From positions 1 to 64,000 of the forward strand of contig JAJKJM010000044.1 of NCBI GenBank assembly GCA_021153985.1: a DNA stretch of 64,000 nucleotides. Reading direction: 5' to 3'. This DNA comes from Polaromonas sp. GTDB lineage: Bacteria > Pseudomonadota > Gammaproteobacteria > Burkholderiales > Burkholderiaceae_C. Below, in pieces: positions 16,692 through 24,847 of the stretch. The notes below the pieces were generated by a model, which was given only the letters and a program-made list of their open reading frames with translations, had not been told where the DNA came from and did no database searches. Positions within the stretch are counted from its first letter, which is position 1. Each line of letters opens with the position of its first letter. The translations under genes and the position numbers were made by a program.

Positions 16692-18419
16692 ATGGCCGAC
16701 GATTCGACCCGCCCTCAGACCCCTTCACCGCAAACACCCCCGGCGCTGGACACCAGCCGCCGGCACCAGATGTTCCCGGTACTCACCGCCGCAGAGATCG
16801 CGCGCATCCACCGTTTTGGCACGGTACTGCAGTTCAAAAAAGGCGACAGGCTGTTTGCCGCCGGAGAGCCCGGCCCCGGGATGTTTGTGCTGCTCAAGGG
16901 CTCGGTCACCATCACCCAGCGCGACGGCCTGGGCCATGTGGTGCCCATCGTCACCCAGGGGCCGGGCGAATTTTTGGCTGAAGTCGGCCAGCTCTCAGGC
17001 GCGCCCGCGCTGGTAGACGGCCATGCCGAAGAAGACGTTGACACCCTGCTGGTGCCGCCTGGCCAGTTGCGCGCATTGATCATTGCTGAAGCCGACCTGG
17101 GCGAGCGCCTGGTGCGGGCGCTGATTTTGCGGCGCGTGGCGCTGATCGAAGCCGGCGCCAGCGGGCCGGTGCTGATTGGCCAGCCGCAGTCGGCCGGCGT
17201 GATCCGCCTGCAAAGCTTTCTTAACCGCAACGGCGAGCCCAACCACGTCATTGACATCACCCAGGACGCCGACGCCGCGGCGCTGGCCGAGCAAGCCGGC
17301 GCAGCGGCCACCGACGTGCTGGCCGTCTGCCCCGACGGATCGGTGCTGCTGAACCCCAGCGAAGACCAGCTGGCGCGCTGCATGGGCATGGTTGATACGG
17401 CAGAACATGACGAGCTGTTTGACGTGATCGTGGTCGGCGCCGGGCCTGCGGGCCTGGCTACCGCGGTGTATGCCGCCTCGGAAGGCCTGCAGGTGCTGGT
17501 GCTCGACTGCAGGGCCTACGGCGGGCAGGCCGGCGCCAGCGCACGCATTGAAAACTACCTGGGCTTTCCCACCGGCATCTCCGGCCAGGCGCTGGCCGGC
17601 CGCGCCTACGTGCAGGCGCAAAAGTTCGGCGTCGAGATGCTGATCCCCGCGCAGGCCAAGTCGCTGGACTGCGCGCACAAGGCCATCAAGGGCGAGTTGC
17701 ACCTCAAGCTCACCGACGGCCGCAGCCTGCGCGCCAAAACCGTGGTGGTGGCCAGCGGTGCGCGTTACCGCCGGCCCGATGTCCCGGATCTGGAAAAGTT
17801 TGAAGGCCGCGGCGTCTGGTACTGGGCCTCGGCGCTCGAAGCCAAGATGTGCAGCCAGACTGAAGTGGTGCTGGTAGGCGGCGGCAATTCGGCCGGGCAG
17901 GCGGCGGTGTTTTTGTCGCAGCACGCCGCCAAAGTCAACATGCTGGTGCGCGGCCCCAGCCTGGCAGCCAGCATGTCGCGCTACCTCATTGATCGCATCG
18001 AAGCCGCCCCTAATATTGAGTTGCGCCCGCACACCGAAGTCGTGCAACTGCACGGCGATGACGATACGGGCCTCTCCGCCGTCACCTGGCGGCACCGCAA
18101 AAACGGCAACGAGCAAGAGGCCGCCGTGCGCAATGTGTTCCTCTTCGTTGGCGCCGACCCGGAAACCAGCTGGCTCACCACCTGCGGCGTGGCGATTGAC
18201 GCGCACGGCTTTGTCATGACGGGCGAGTCCGTCACCTGCAAACACTCGGATTACAAACCCGCCCCGCTGGAAACCAACATCCCGGGCCTGTTCGCCATCG
18301 GCGACGTGCGCAGCGGCTCCGTCAAACGCGTTGGCGGCGCGATAGGTGAGGGCGCTGCCGCGGTGGCAATGATTCACCAGCACCTGGCGGCGATGGACCG
18401 TGCGGCGGCTACGGCTTGA
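16692..18419 (+). CDS. cNMP-binding-domain / thioredoxin-reductase-like FAD oxidoreductase fusion lacking the CxxC
   Basis: This 575-residue protein has three parts. A cyclic-nucleotide-binding domain spans about 28-145 (FKKGDRLFAAGEPGPGMFVLLKGSV). A linker at 168-232 looks like a degraded thioredoxin-type domain. A thioredoxin-reductase-like FAD/NADPH unit follows, with GAGPAG (249-254), GGQAGASARIENYLGFPTG, GGGNSAGQAA (396-401) and IGDVRSGSVKRVGGAIGEG. The CxxC that thioredoxin reductases carry after the GVxY motif is replaced by GVWYWASA, so it cannot reduce a disulfide in the usual way. A UBP zinc-finger gene starts 11 bases downstream. This pairing recurs in bacteria, and its job is unknown. 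Confidence 0.88.
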   Translation: MADDSTRPQTPSPQTPPALDTSRRHQMFPVLTAAEIARIHRFGTVLQFKKGDRLFAAGEPGPGMFVLLKGSVTITQRDGLGHVVPIVTQGPGEFLAEVGQLSGAPALVDGHAEEDVDTLLVPPGQLRALIIAEADLGERLVRALILRRVALIEAGASGPVLIGQPQSAGVIRLQSFLNRNGEPNHVIDITQDADAAALAEQAGAAATDVLAVCPDGSVLLNPSEDQLARCMGMVDTAEHDELFDVIVVGAGPAGLATAVYAASEGLQVLVLDCRAYGGQAGASARIENYLGFPTGISGQALAGRAYVQAQKFGVEMLIPAQAKSLDCAHKAIKGELHLKLTDGRSLRAKTVVVASGARYRRPDVPDLEKFEGRGVWYWASALEAKMCSQTEVVLVGGGNSAGQAAVFLSQHAAKVNMLVRGPSLAASMSRYLIDRIEAAPNIELRPHTEVVQLHGDDDTGLSAVTWRHRKNGNEQEAAVRNVFLFVGADPETSWLTTCGVAIDAHGFVMTGESVTCKHSDYKPAPLETNIPGLFAIGDVRSGSVKRVGGAIGEGAAAVAMIHQHLAAMDRAAATA

Positions 18420-18430
18420 AAGGAATCTCT

Positions 18431-18691
18431 ATGCGTATCAAACCCTGCACCCACGTTCCTGCTGAAATCCACTCACCCAATTCAAAAGGCTGCGAAGAGT
18501 GCCTCAAGATGGGCGACACCTGGATGCATCTGCGGCTGTGCGTACATTGCGGCCACATCGGCTGCTGCGACGATTCAAAGAACCAGCATGCCAGCAAACA
18601 CCACGCGGCCACCGGGCATGCGGTGATCCAGTCGTTTGAGCCCGGCGAAAGCTGGATGTGGTGCTACGACCACCAGTTGCAGGTTGGCTAG
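18431..18691 (+). CDS. UBP-type zinc-finger protein
   Basis: This 86-residue protein is essentially one ZnF-UBP domain: C6-x-H8, CEEC (21-24), CVHC (37-40), GCC (44-46), then HASKH and GHAV histidines and a final WMWCY. In eukaryotes this fold binds the free C-terminus of ubiquitin. Bacteria lack ubiquitin, and no peptidase domain is attached here. The start at 18431 has GAAAGGA upstream. It is coupled to the flavoprotein gene, so the two products probably interact. Its stop overlaps the convergent small gene by 4 bases. Confidence 0.85.
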   Translation: MRIKPCTHVPAEIHSPNSKGCEECLKMGDTWMHLRLCVHCGHIGCCDDSKNQHASKHHAATGHAVIQSFEPGESWMWCYDHQLQVG

Positions 18692-18939
18692 CTCGCGTCT
18701 TCCGGTTTTTTCGTTGCCTTGGTGAATTCGATCGAGGCCACCATCACCGGGCTGGACTTCGGACTGCGCTGCCAGTGCTCGTCAGCGGCTTTTTGGACCG
18801 CGTCTTTGTCGTAGTTTCCCTTGGACAGATCGGCCCAGACATGCACATAAGCCCGGCACCATGCGTCGTGTGCTTCGTTGATTTTCTCTTCGGAGAGTTC
18901 CGGCGCAGGTTCCGGGTCGGGATGAGGTTCGGCGGCCAT
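18688..18939 (-). CDS. small acidic hypothetical protein
   Basis: This 83-residue protein has a Pro/Glu-rich start (HPDPEPAPELSEEK), a helical middle INEAHDAWCRAYVHVWADLSKGNYDKDAVQKAADEHW and a Lys-rich end. AGGATGG precedes the ATG. It converges on the UBP gene with a 4-base overlap. I do not recognise a family. Confidence 0.55.
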   Translation of the reverse strand: MAAEPHPDPEPAPELSEEKINEAHDAWCRAYVHVWADLSKGNYDKDAVQKAADEHWQRSPKSSPVMVASIEFTKATKKPEDAS

Positions 18940-19018
18940 GAAACCATCCTAGCCAGCCTGCCGCAATGAGTCCACCCCAATGGTCGTTTTGCGGTCCCGG
19001 CTTACACGCTGCCGGGCG

Positions 19019-19663
19019 TCACGGGTTTTGGTAAACCTTCTCACTGTGCGGCGCAGCCGCGAATTCCGGCAACAGCTCGGCCCGCGCCGAGAACTCGCGC
19101 AAGGCTGGATAGTCCGCTGCATTTACCACCTCAGGCAGCATCGCCTGCGTAAAGTGCCAAGCGATGCCCACGGTCACGCCGTCCTGGCCCATGGTGTCGC
19201 TGGTCACGGCCAGCGGTTTGCGCTGCAGCTCCGCTTCAAGTTCGCCATACGCTGCCAGCAACTGGCTGGTCACGCGTGATACCCAGGGCTGGTGCAGTTT
19301 TTCGGCGGGGCGCAGCATGCGTTCATACACAATCTGCACGCTTTTTTCGCAGGCGGCCAGGGCCAGGCCGATGGCTCGCAGGGCCTGCTGGCGCTCAGGC
19401 AGCGTTGCCGGCATCAGGCTTCTGTGGGCCGGCGCCTGGGCGGCCAGCGCTTCGGCATAGTCGATGATGAGTGTGGAGTCCATCAGCACCGCGCCGTCGT
19501 CGCAGACGAGGGTGGGGGCTTTGACGACCGGGTTGATGCTGCGGAATTTCTCGAATGTGCTGAAGACCGAGACCGACTGGTGCTCAAAGCGCAGGCCGAG
19601 GAGTTGCAGGGAGATGGCTACGCGGCGGACGTAGGGGGAGTCGAGCATTCCGATGAGTTGCAT
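19019..19663 (-). CDS. glutathione S-transferase family protein
   Basis: This 214-residue GST has the N-terminal thioredoxin fold (MQLIGMLDSPYVRRVAISLQLLGLRFEHQSV), the glutathione-contact segment VVKAPTLVCDDGAVLMDSTLIIDY (cis-Pro and the Asp-Ser pair), and an all-helical C-terminal domain. The catalytic position is S9 in the SPYVRR motif. Such proteins conjugate or transfer glutathione in detoxification, and the substrate is unknown. The acyltransferase gene lies 95 bp further upstream on the same strand. Confidence 0.88.
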   Translation of the reverse strand: MQLIGMLDSPYVRRVAISLQLLGLRFEHQSVSVFSTFEKFRSINPVVKAPTLVCDDGAVLMDSTLIIDYAEALAAQAPAHRSLMPATLPERQQALRAIGLALAACEKSVQIVYERMLRPAEKLHQPWVSRVTSQLLAAYGELEAELQRKPLAVTSDTMGQDGVTVGIAWHFTQAMLPEVVNAADYPALREFSARAELLPEFAAAPHSEKVYQNP

Positions 19664-19757
19664 GGGGTTTCCTGTCGCTATGAATAGGGTTGATGAAACT
19701 TTAACCGCTATGCAAGGATTGCGCAGGGCCTTGATACCTCAGCCTGAACGGAGGACG

Positions 19758-20822
19758 TCATGGTTTGCTGCGAAGGGGCAAGAGCAATGCCGCGAGATGG
19801 CGCTGACGCCGCACAAGCTCCAGCATGGCCAACGGCAGCAGCACGCCGGCCGCAAGGCTTGCCGCACTCAGGAGATAGAGGTTGCCGCTGATGTGGGACA
19901 GCGCCAGAAAAGCCCTTCCCTGCGCGGTGTAGTGAAACAGCAGAATGAACAGGCTGGCCGAGCCCACATAGCTCAACGGCCGCCGGAACGCCGCATACCG
20001 CTGCAACAGCGCTGAGGCACAGAGCACGAGGTAAATGCCCAGCGCGGCCTGCACGGTGCAAATGAGCGGGTTGCCGTAGATCCTTAAATTCAGGTCTATG
20101 GTCTCGTCGAAATAAAAGTGCAGCGCGGCGAATGCAATCGCAGCGCCCGCAAAACCGGCAGCACTGAAATGCATGGCCGCCACTGGCTTGCCAAGCAGAA
20201 AGCCGGCGAGCATGCAGGCCGTGCTGAAGAACGCCAGGTCAAGGCTCCAGGGCAGGCCGGGCAGTTTGTCCAGGCCCATAAAGTGCAGCCGCGCGGTGTC
20301 GATTTGCCAGAAGCTGTCTATCCACGCAATGCCGGCTGCCAGCAGGGCGCAGGTGATGAGGACGAGCCAGGCCCTGCGGTTCGGCAAAGGCCTGGTGACG
20401 CGGAGGATGGCCATGGACACGAGCGACGCCACGAAGAGGTGCGGCAAAAACCACAAGGGCGTCCATGCGATGGTAGGTGTGGTGGCATAAAGGACACCCG
20501 AAAAATACGCCAGCGGGGTCGTGGTGGCAACGGGGACCACGTGCGGGCTGAACATCTCTGCGATGCCCAGCAGCACGAGAACCACGAAGTAGGGTTTGAG
20601 AAGCACGTCGGCGCGGGACCGTGCAAACGGCCCCGGCAAGGCGGAGTCTTTGAGGAACACGCCTGAGAGAAAAAAGAAGAGCGGCAGGTGAAAGGAATAG
20701 ATCACCCGAAAGAGTTCGCCTTTGCCCTGCAGCACTGCCTCGTTGTGCCCCAGCACGACCAGGATGATGCCTATGCCCCTGGCGATATCGATGGTGGTGT
20801 TGCGTGGCGTGTGGGAGGGCAT
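19758..20822 (-). CDS. acyltransferase 3 family membrane protein
   Basis: This 354-residue protein has about ten hydrophobic segments. It opens with the acyltransferase-3 signature TTIDIARGIGIILVVLGHNEAV, whose His is catalytic, followed by IYSFHLPLFFFLSGVFLKD. The family moves acyl groups (acetyl, succinyl) onto sugars, peptidoglycan or lipids at the inner membrane. No glycan biosynthesis genes surround it, so the acceptor cannot be guessed. It ends before a GST gene on the same strand. Confidence 0.85.
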   Translation of the reverse strand: MPSHTPRNTTIDIARGIGIILVVLGHNEAVLQGKGELFRVIYSFHLPLFFFLSGVFLKDSALPGPFARSRADVLLKPYFVVLVLLGIAEMFSPHVVPVATTTPLAYFSGVLYATTPTIAWTPLWFLPHLFVASLVSMAILRVTRPLPNRRAWLVLITCALLAAGIAWIDSFWQIDTARLHFMGLDKLPGLPWSLDLAFFSTACMLAGFLLGKPVAAMHFSAAGFAGAAIAFAALHFYFDETIDLNLRIYGNPLICTVQAALGIYLVLCASALLQRYAAFRRPLSYVGSASLFILLFHYTAQGRAFLALSHISGNLYLLSAASLAAGVLLPLAMLELVRRQRHLAALLLPLRSKP

Positions 20823-20989
20823 GGCGTGTTGTCAGGTCATGGATGGCCATGTTGACGATTCAGCGATGAGGAGCGATGAGGAGGGCCGAGGCCGTCCGCC
20901 TGCATAAAACCATCGTACCAAGGCCTTGTAACCGTCTTGATACCCGATAAGCGCTCTGGGCTATACCGGCAGGTGCCTTGCCGGCCAGG

Positions 20990-21013
20990 TTGACAAAAAA
21001 TGCAGCGGTACCG
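20990..21013 (+). promoter_or_regulatory. possible sigma-70 promoter of the OmpA-like lipoprotein gene
   Basis: A perfect TTGACA (20990-20995) is followed after about 18 bp by CACATT. The downstream leader carries short AAAGC tandem repeats (about 21044-21072) and a strong GAGGAGGG before the ATG. The -10 box is poor. Confidence 0.35.
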
Positions 21014-21090
21014 CACATTACGAACTGGCATCACAACAACAGCTAAAGCTAAAGCAAAAAGCAAAAAGCAAAACAGCCTGAGGAGGGCTT

Positions 21091-22413
21091 ATGACACCGA
21101 AACAACTCGCGGCGCTTGGCGTTGCAGTGGGCCTGGCCGCGGCGCTTGCAGGGTGCGGCAAAAAAGAGGAGGCGCCCCGGCCGGCTGCAGCGCCCCCCGC
21201 CGTAGCGGTGCCAGCGGCTGCCACGCCGCCGTCGGCACCGGCGCCCGCCTCAGTTGCGCCTGTTGCACCTGTTGCAGCAGCGCCTGCCGCCTCCGCCTCC
21301 ACTGATCTCGACAGCCCCACGCCGCTGCCCTCCAAAGAGATCAAAGGCGTCGGGATCAAGCAGAAGCTGACCTACTACTACGCGCTGAACGCCGGCGCCG
21401 GCGCCATCAAGCTCACCGCAACGGCCAAAAACTCACCCAGCGGCGCCACGCAGGCGCTGGCTTTCGGGCTGCAAGACCTCAAGGCCAACAAGCTGTGCTC
21501 CGAATCGCACGGCAACACCAACGCCGACAAGACCATCACCATCAATTGCCAGGTTGAAAAAGCCCAGCCACTCATCCTGCGCCTGGACCTGAGCGAAGAA
21601 ACGATTGACTACGCGGTGTCGCTGGAAGGCCCCGTCGAATTGCCGCCGCCTTTGGCCGCTGGCGCCGCCAGTCCCCTTGCTGGCGCAGGCTCTACAGACA
21701 TCGACGAGCCGACACGGCTGAAGGGCAATCGCATCAAGGGCGAGGGCGTCAAGAAAGCCGTGTCGTACTACTACGCCTTCAACGCCGGGCCAGGCGAGCT
21801 GACGGTGACGGGCGACGGCAAAAACATTTCGGCGGCCATGAGTAATGCACTGACGGTGGGCCTCTATACCTTGCGGTCTGAACGGCTGTGCGAGCTGTCG
21901 CTGGGCAACACCACGCTCGACAAGCGCGGCGTGATGAGCTGCAAGCTCGACAAGCGCCAGCCGGTGATCTTGCGGCTGGACCTGGCTGCGGAGACGGTGG
22001 ACTTTCGTGCCAAATTCGATGGTCCCTACGACTTTGAAGCGTACACGCCACCCAAGGTGGTGACGATCGCGCTGGACTCCGCCGTGTTGTTTGACACCGG
22101 CAAGGCGGTGCTCAAACCCGAGGCGAAGCAGACATTGCATGAGGCGGCTGACCGCGTGAAGAAATTTGCCGATGCGTCGGTAATGGTGTCGGGCCATACC
22201 GACAACGTCGGCAATGAGGCCAGCAACCAGGTGCTGTCAGACAAGCGGGCCGCTGCCGTGAAGGACTACTTTGTGAGCCAGGAAGGTGTGCCTGCGCCGG
22301 GCCTGGCGGTGAAGGGCTACGGCAAATCGCAGCCGGTGGCCGACAACGCGACGGAGGAGGGGCGCGCGCGCAACCGGCGGGTTGACGTGGTAATCACGCC
22401 CAAGGGCAAGTAG
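21091..22413 (+). CDS. OmpA-family lipoprotein with a duplicated N-terminal beta domain
   Basis: This 440-residue protein has a lipobox ALAGC (C22), so it is lipid-anchored. An Ala/Pro-rich linker follows to about residue 70. Then come two similar domains of about 110 residues (about 71-181 and 200-315), each starting STD[LI]D-P and sharing YYYA[LF]NAG, a Cys pair and QPLILRLDL/QPVILRLDL. The C-terminal OmpA peptidoglycan-binding domain (about 325-440) includes FDTGKAVLKPEAKQTL, SGHTDNVG and RAAAVKDYF...GVPAPGLAVKGYG. It probably links the outer membrane to the cell wall. Confidence 0.88.
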   Translation: MTPKQLAALGVAVGLAAALAGCGKKEEAPRPAAAPPAVAVPAAATPPSAPAPASVAPVAPVAAAPAASASTDLDSPTPLPSKEIKGVGIKQKLTYYYALNAGAGAIKLTATAKNSPSGATQALAFGLQDLKANKLCSESHGNTNADKTITINCQVEKAQPLILRLDLSEETIDYAVSLEGPVELPPPLAAGAASPLAGAGSTDIDEPTRLKGNRIKGEGVKKAVSYYYAFNAGPGELTVTGDGKNISAAMSNALTVGLYTLRSERLCELSLGNTTLDKRGVMSCKLDKRQPVILRLDLAAETVDFRAKFDGPYDFEAYTPPKVVTIALDSAVLFDTGKAVLKPEAKQTLHEAADRVKKFADASVMVSGHTDNVGNEASNQVLSDKRAAAVKDYFVSQEGVPAPGLAVKGYGKSQPVADNATEEGRARNRRVDVVITPKGK

Positions 22414-22419
22414 TGTTGC

Positions 22420-22542
22420 TCCTTCCCCCTCTGGGGGAAGGCGGGGATGGGGGCTCCCCGCCCCCGGTTTGTCTCGTCAACGTGAGCGGGAGATTGATCG
22501 CTGCAAGCCCCCATCCCAACCTTCCCCCAGAGGGGGAAGGAG
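22420..22542. repeat. palindromic BIME-like repeat unit (CCTTCCCCC type)
   Basis: Two inverted elements, CCTTCCCCCTCTGGGGGAAGG (first part) and CTTCCCCCAGAGGGGGAAGG, flank a short linker with GGGATGGGGGC / GCCCCCATCCC arms. It sits between the convergent OmpA lipoprotein and MATE genes and can serve as a terminator. Confidence 0.8.
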
Positions 22543-22576
22543 TTATTGCCGGGTCAAGTGCGGGTCGGGACGCCTC

Positions 22577-23950
22577 CTAAATCAACCGCTTGATCGCCTG
22601 CTTGCGCCACACCAGCCGGTAATACGCGGTCTGCAATCCCAGCATCGCTACAAAGGTCACCGGGTAGGCCATCCAGATGCCGTTGATGCCTATGCGGTGG
22701 CTCATGAACCAGGCCACGGGCACCTCGATCAGTGCGATGCAGAAAATTGAAATGCCCATGGGCACCCAGACCGTGCCGCTGGCGCGCATCACGCCCGACA
22801 CCACGCCCTGCATGCCGAAGACGATGCTGCTCCACAGCATGATGTGCAGCAGGGTTTGCGACAGTTCAATCACCGGCTCGCTGGTGATGAAAAAGCCCAT
22901 CAGGTGGCGCGAGAAGAGGTAGCCCAGCAACACCAGCGCACCGGTCAACGCCAGGTTCATCTGCAGGCCTGTGCGTGTGATCATGCCCAGCTTGTCAGTA
23001 CGGCCCGCACCGATGGCCTGCGCGCCGAGGATAGAAGCGGTGATGGCAATCGAAATCGCCGGGAACTGCACATACGCCACCACCTGATTCACCGCGCCAT
23101 ACGCCGCCGTGGCGCTGGAGCCATAGCCATTCACGAGCGACAGCAGCGCGATCTCTGCAAGTGAAATGACGATCAGCTGCACGCCGGTGGGCACGCCGAC
23201 TTTCAGCACGGTCTTGAGGATGGCGGGGTTCACGCGCAGGTGGCGCCTGAACTCTGCGTCGGGTGCCAGCGGGCTCTTGATGCGGTGCAGGCGCCAGGCC
23301 AGCCAGCTGGTCGAGATGATGAAGGACAGGATGGTGGCCACGGCGCTGCTGGCCACGCCAAGCTTGGGCAAGCCGCCCCAGCCGAGGATGAGCGCGGGCG
23401 TGATGACCAGGCCGCAGGCCGTTGAAATGCACAGCGTGTAGAGCGAGGTCACGGTGTCGCCCACGCCGCGCAGCATTGAGGTCGACAGCAGGAAGACAAA
23501 GAGCCCCGGCATGGCCAGCAGCATGATGCGGGCGTACAGCGTCGCGTCGGCCAGGATGTCGGGCGGCGTGCCCAGCGCTTTCAGCAACGGCGCGGTAAAT
23601 GTGCCGCCAAACACGGCGACCGCCAGGCCAAAACTTGCGCCCACCGCCAGCGTGGTGCCGGCCACGGCCTTGACCTTGCCGGTGTCGCGCGCGCCCCAGG
23701 CCTGGCCGATCAGCACGGACGCGCCTGCGCCCAGCCCGATGGTGAAGGCGATAAAGAAAAACATGATGGGAAAAAAGCTGGTCACAGCCGCCAGCGCGCC
23801 CACACCAATCATCTGGCCGATGTAGATGTTGTTGATCGTCCCCGAGAGCGACTGCAGGATATTGCTGAGCAGCATGGGGCCGAGGAAGGCCGCGAAGGTC
23901 TTCCACATCGGCACGCCGTCGCTCAGGGCTTTGGGTGCAATGGGCTTCAT
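22577..23950 (-). CDS. MATE-family multidrug/metabolite efflux transporter
   Basis: This 457-residue transporter has about 12 membrane segments in two six-helix halves: FLGPMLLSNILQSLSGTINNIYIGQMIGVGALAAVT in the first and GVPTGVQLIVISLAEIALLSLVNGYGSSATAAYGAVNQV in the second. Such proteins export cationic compounds by Na+ or H+ antiport. The ATG overlaps the stop of the upstream DUF2239 gene by 4 bases, so the two are co-translated under the operator-bearing promoter near 24640. Confidence 0.9.
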   Translation of the reverse strand: MKPIAPKALSDGVPMWKTFAAFLGPMLLSNILQSLSGTINNIYIGQMIGVGALAAVTSFFPIMFFFIAFTIGLGAGASVLIGQAWGARDTGKVKAVAGTTLAVGASFGLAVAVFGGTFTAPLLKALGTPPDILADATLYARIMLLAMPGLFVFLLSTSMLRGVGDTVTSLYTLCISTACGLVITPALILGWGGLPKLGVASSAVATILSFIISTSWLAWRLHRIKSPLAPDAEFRRHLRVNPAILKTVLKVGVPTGVQLIVISLAEIALLSLVNGYGSSATAAYGAVNQVVAYVQFPAISIAITASILGAQAIGAGRTDKLGMITRTGLQMNLALTGALVLLGYLFSRHLMGFFITSEPVIELSQTLLHIMLWSSIVFGMQGVVSGVMRASGTVWVPMGISIFCIALIEVPVAWFMSHRIGINGIWMAYPVTFVAMLGLQTAYYRLVWRKQAIKRLI

Positions 23951-24573
23951 TCGACGCTCCAGCTGGCGGCGGCAAGTTTGGCCAGCTGCAGGCGCACGTC
24001 TTCGGGCCAGGGCGCGACCAGGTTCTCAAATTTGACCAGGTCGCCCGCAAACAGCGCACGGCTGGCTTCTTCAAAGCCCGCAAAGTCGCCCGCCATTTCA
24101 CTCATGAAACGGTAGGCGTTCTCGCGCGAGGCGCGCACGCTGACGCGGCCCTCATTCGCCTTGCGGGATTCATCGATCAGGCGGCGCAGGGTGACTGAAG
24201 CACCGCCGGGCTGGCTGCCCAGCCATTCCCAGTGGCGCGGCAAAAGCGTGACCTCGCGTGCCACCACGCCGAGTTTGGGACGGCCTACCGGGCGGGCTGC
24301 GGTGGCCTCTTCGGCCGGGGCAGGCGAGGGCGTCGCTTCCGCTTCGGGACGCAGGTCCAGGTCAATGCGCTCGCCGGTGGCGTCGTTGAACACGCGGATC
24401 AGCGTGTCTTGGGTAGCGGCCAGCTTGCGTAGCGCGTGGATGACCTGGGTGCGGTCACCGGCGGCGACTTGCTGAAAGCCTGAGAAGGCGACGAGGCGTG
24501 GAGAAGTCTCGGGGGATGAAGAGGATGGAGGCGATGAAGGGGATGACGACGATGACGACGATGGAGATGGCAT
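23947..24573 (-). CDS. DUF2239-family protein
   Basis: This 208-residue protein has a Ser/Pro low-complexity N-terminus encoded by a TCA/TCG-type microsatellite. The DUF2239 core follows: LVAFSGFQQVAAGDRTQVIHALRKLA, LIRVFNDATGERIDLDLR, GRPKLGVVAREVTLLPRHWEWL, GGASVTLRRLIDESRK and ENAYRFMSEMAGDFAGFEEASRALFAGD. The GRPKLGV...LPRHWEWL part looks like a DNA-contact or ribbon-helix-helix-like segment, though no function is established. It is translationally coupled to the MATE pump and could regulate or accompany it. Confidence 0.82.
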   Translation of the reverse strand: MPSPSSSSSSSPSSPPSSSSPETSPRLVAFSGFQQVAAGDRTQVIHALRKLAATQDTLIRVFNDATGERIDLDLRPEAEATPSPAPAEEATAARPVGRPKLGVVAREVTLLPRHWEWLGSQPGGASVTLRRLIDESRKANEGRVSVRASRENAYRFMSEMAGDFAGFEEASRALFAGDLVKFENLVAPWPEDVRLQLAKLAAASWSVE

Positions 24574-24622
24574 GAGAAATGGCTCGTGAAAAGGTTCGAA
24601 AGGGCGGCACGGGATGAATTTC

Positions 24623-24686
24623 ATCCGGGTGAATAAATTGTATAACACCCGGATATAAATTGGCAATACTTAAATTAAGCCGGGTG
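24623..24686 (-). promoter_or_regulatory. promoter with ATCCGGGTG operator arms for DUF2239-MATE
   Basis: On the minus strand, -35 TTGCCA (24666-24661) and -10 TATACA (24644-24639) are 16 bp apart. A perfect 9 bp inverted repeat, ATCCGGGTG (24623-24631) and CACCCGGAT (24646-24654), brackets the -10 box. A third half-site, CCGGGTG, lies at 24680-24686 upstream of the -35. Confidence 0.6.
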
Positions 24687-24724
24687 TAATTAACTGTAAA
24701 CACGCTCTATAGCTGGAATTCATC

Positions 24725-24742
24725 TAATAAGCGAACTTATTA
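24725..24742. promoter_or_regulatory. palindrome upstream of metN
   Basis: TAATAAG-CGAA-CTTATTA has perfect 7 bp arms. It lies about 105 bp before the metN start, in an AT-rich stretch shared with the divergent DUF2239 promoter. It is a possible operator, and the regulator is unknown. Confidence 0.45.
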
Positions 24743-24847
24743 TTCTTTTGAGTTTGTGCTTGAGGCCTTTACATTCCCTACCTGTTCAAAAAAGAGCCGG
24801 CACTTTTCACAAGAAAGAAGCGGCAAATAAAGGGTTAGCGGGATTTC

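Noticed and set aside
24743-24847. SAM or other riboswitch before metN
   Set aside because: The leader is short and no conserved riboswitch core could be recognised.
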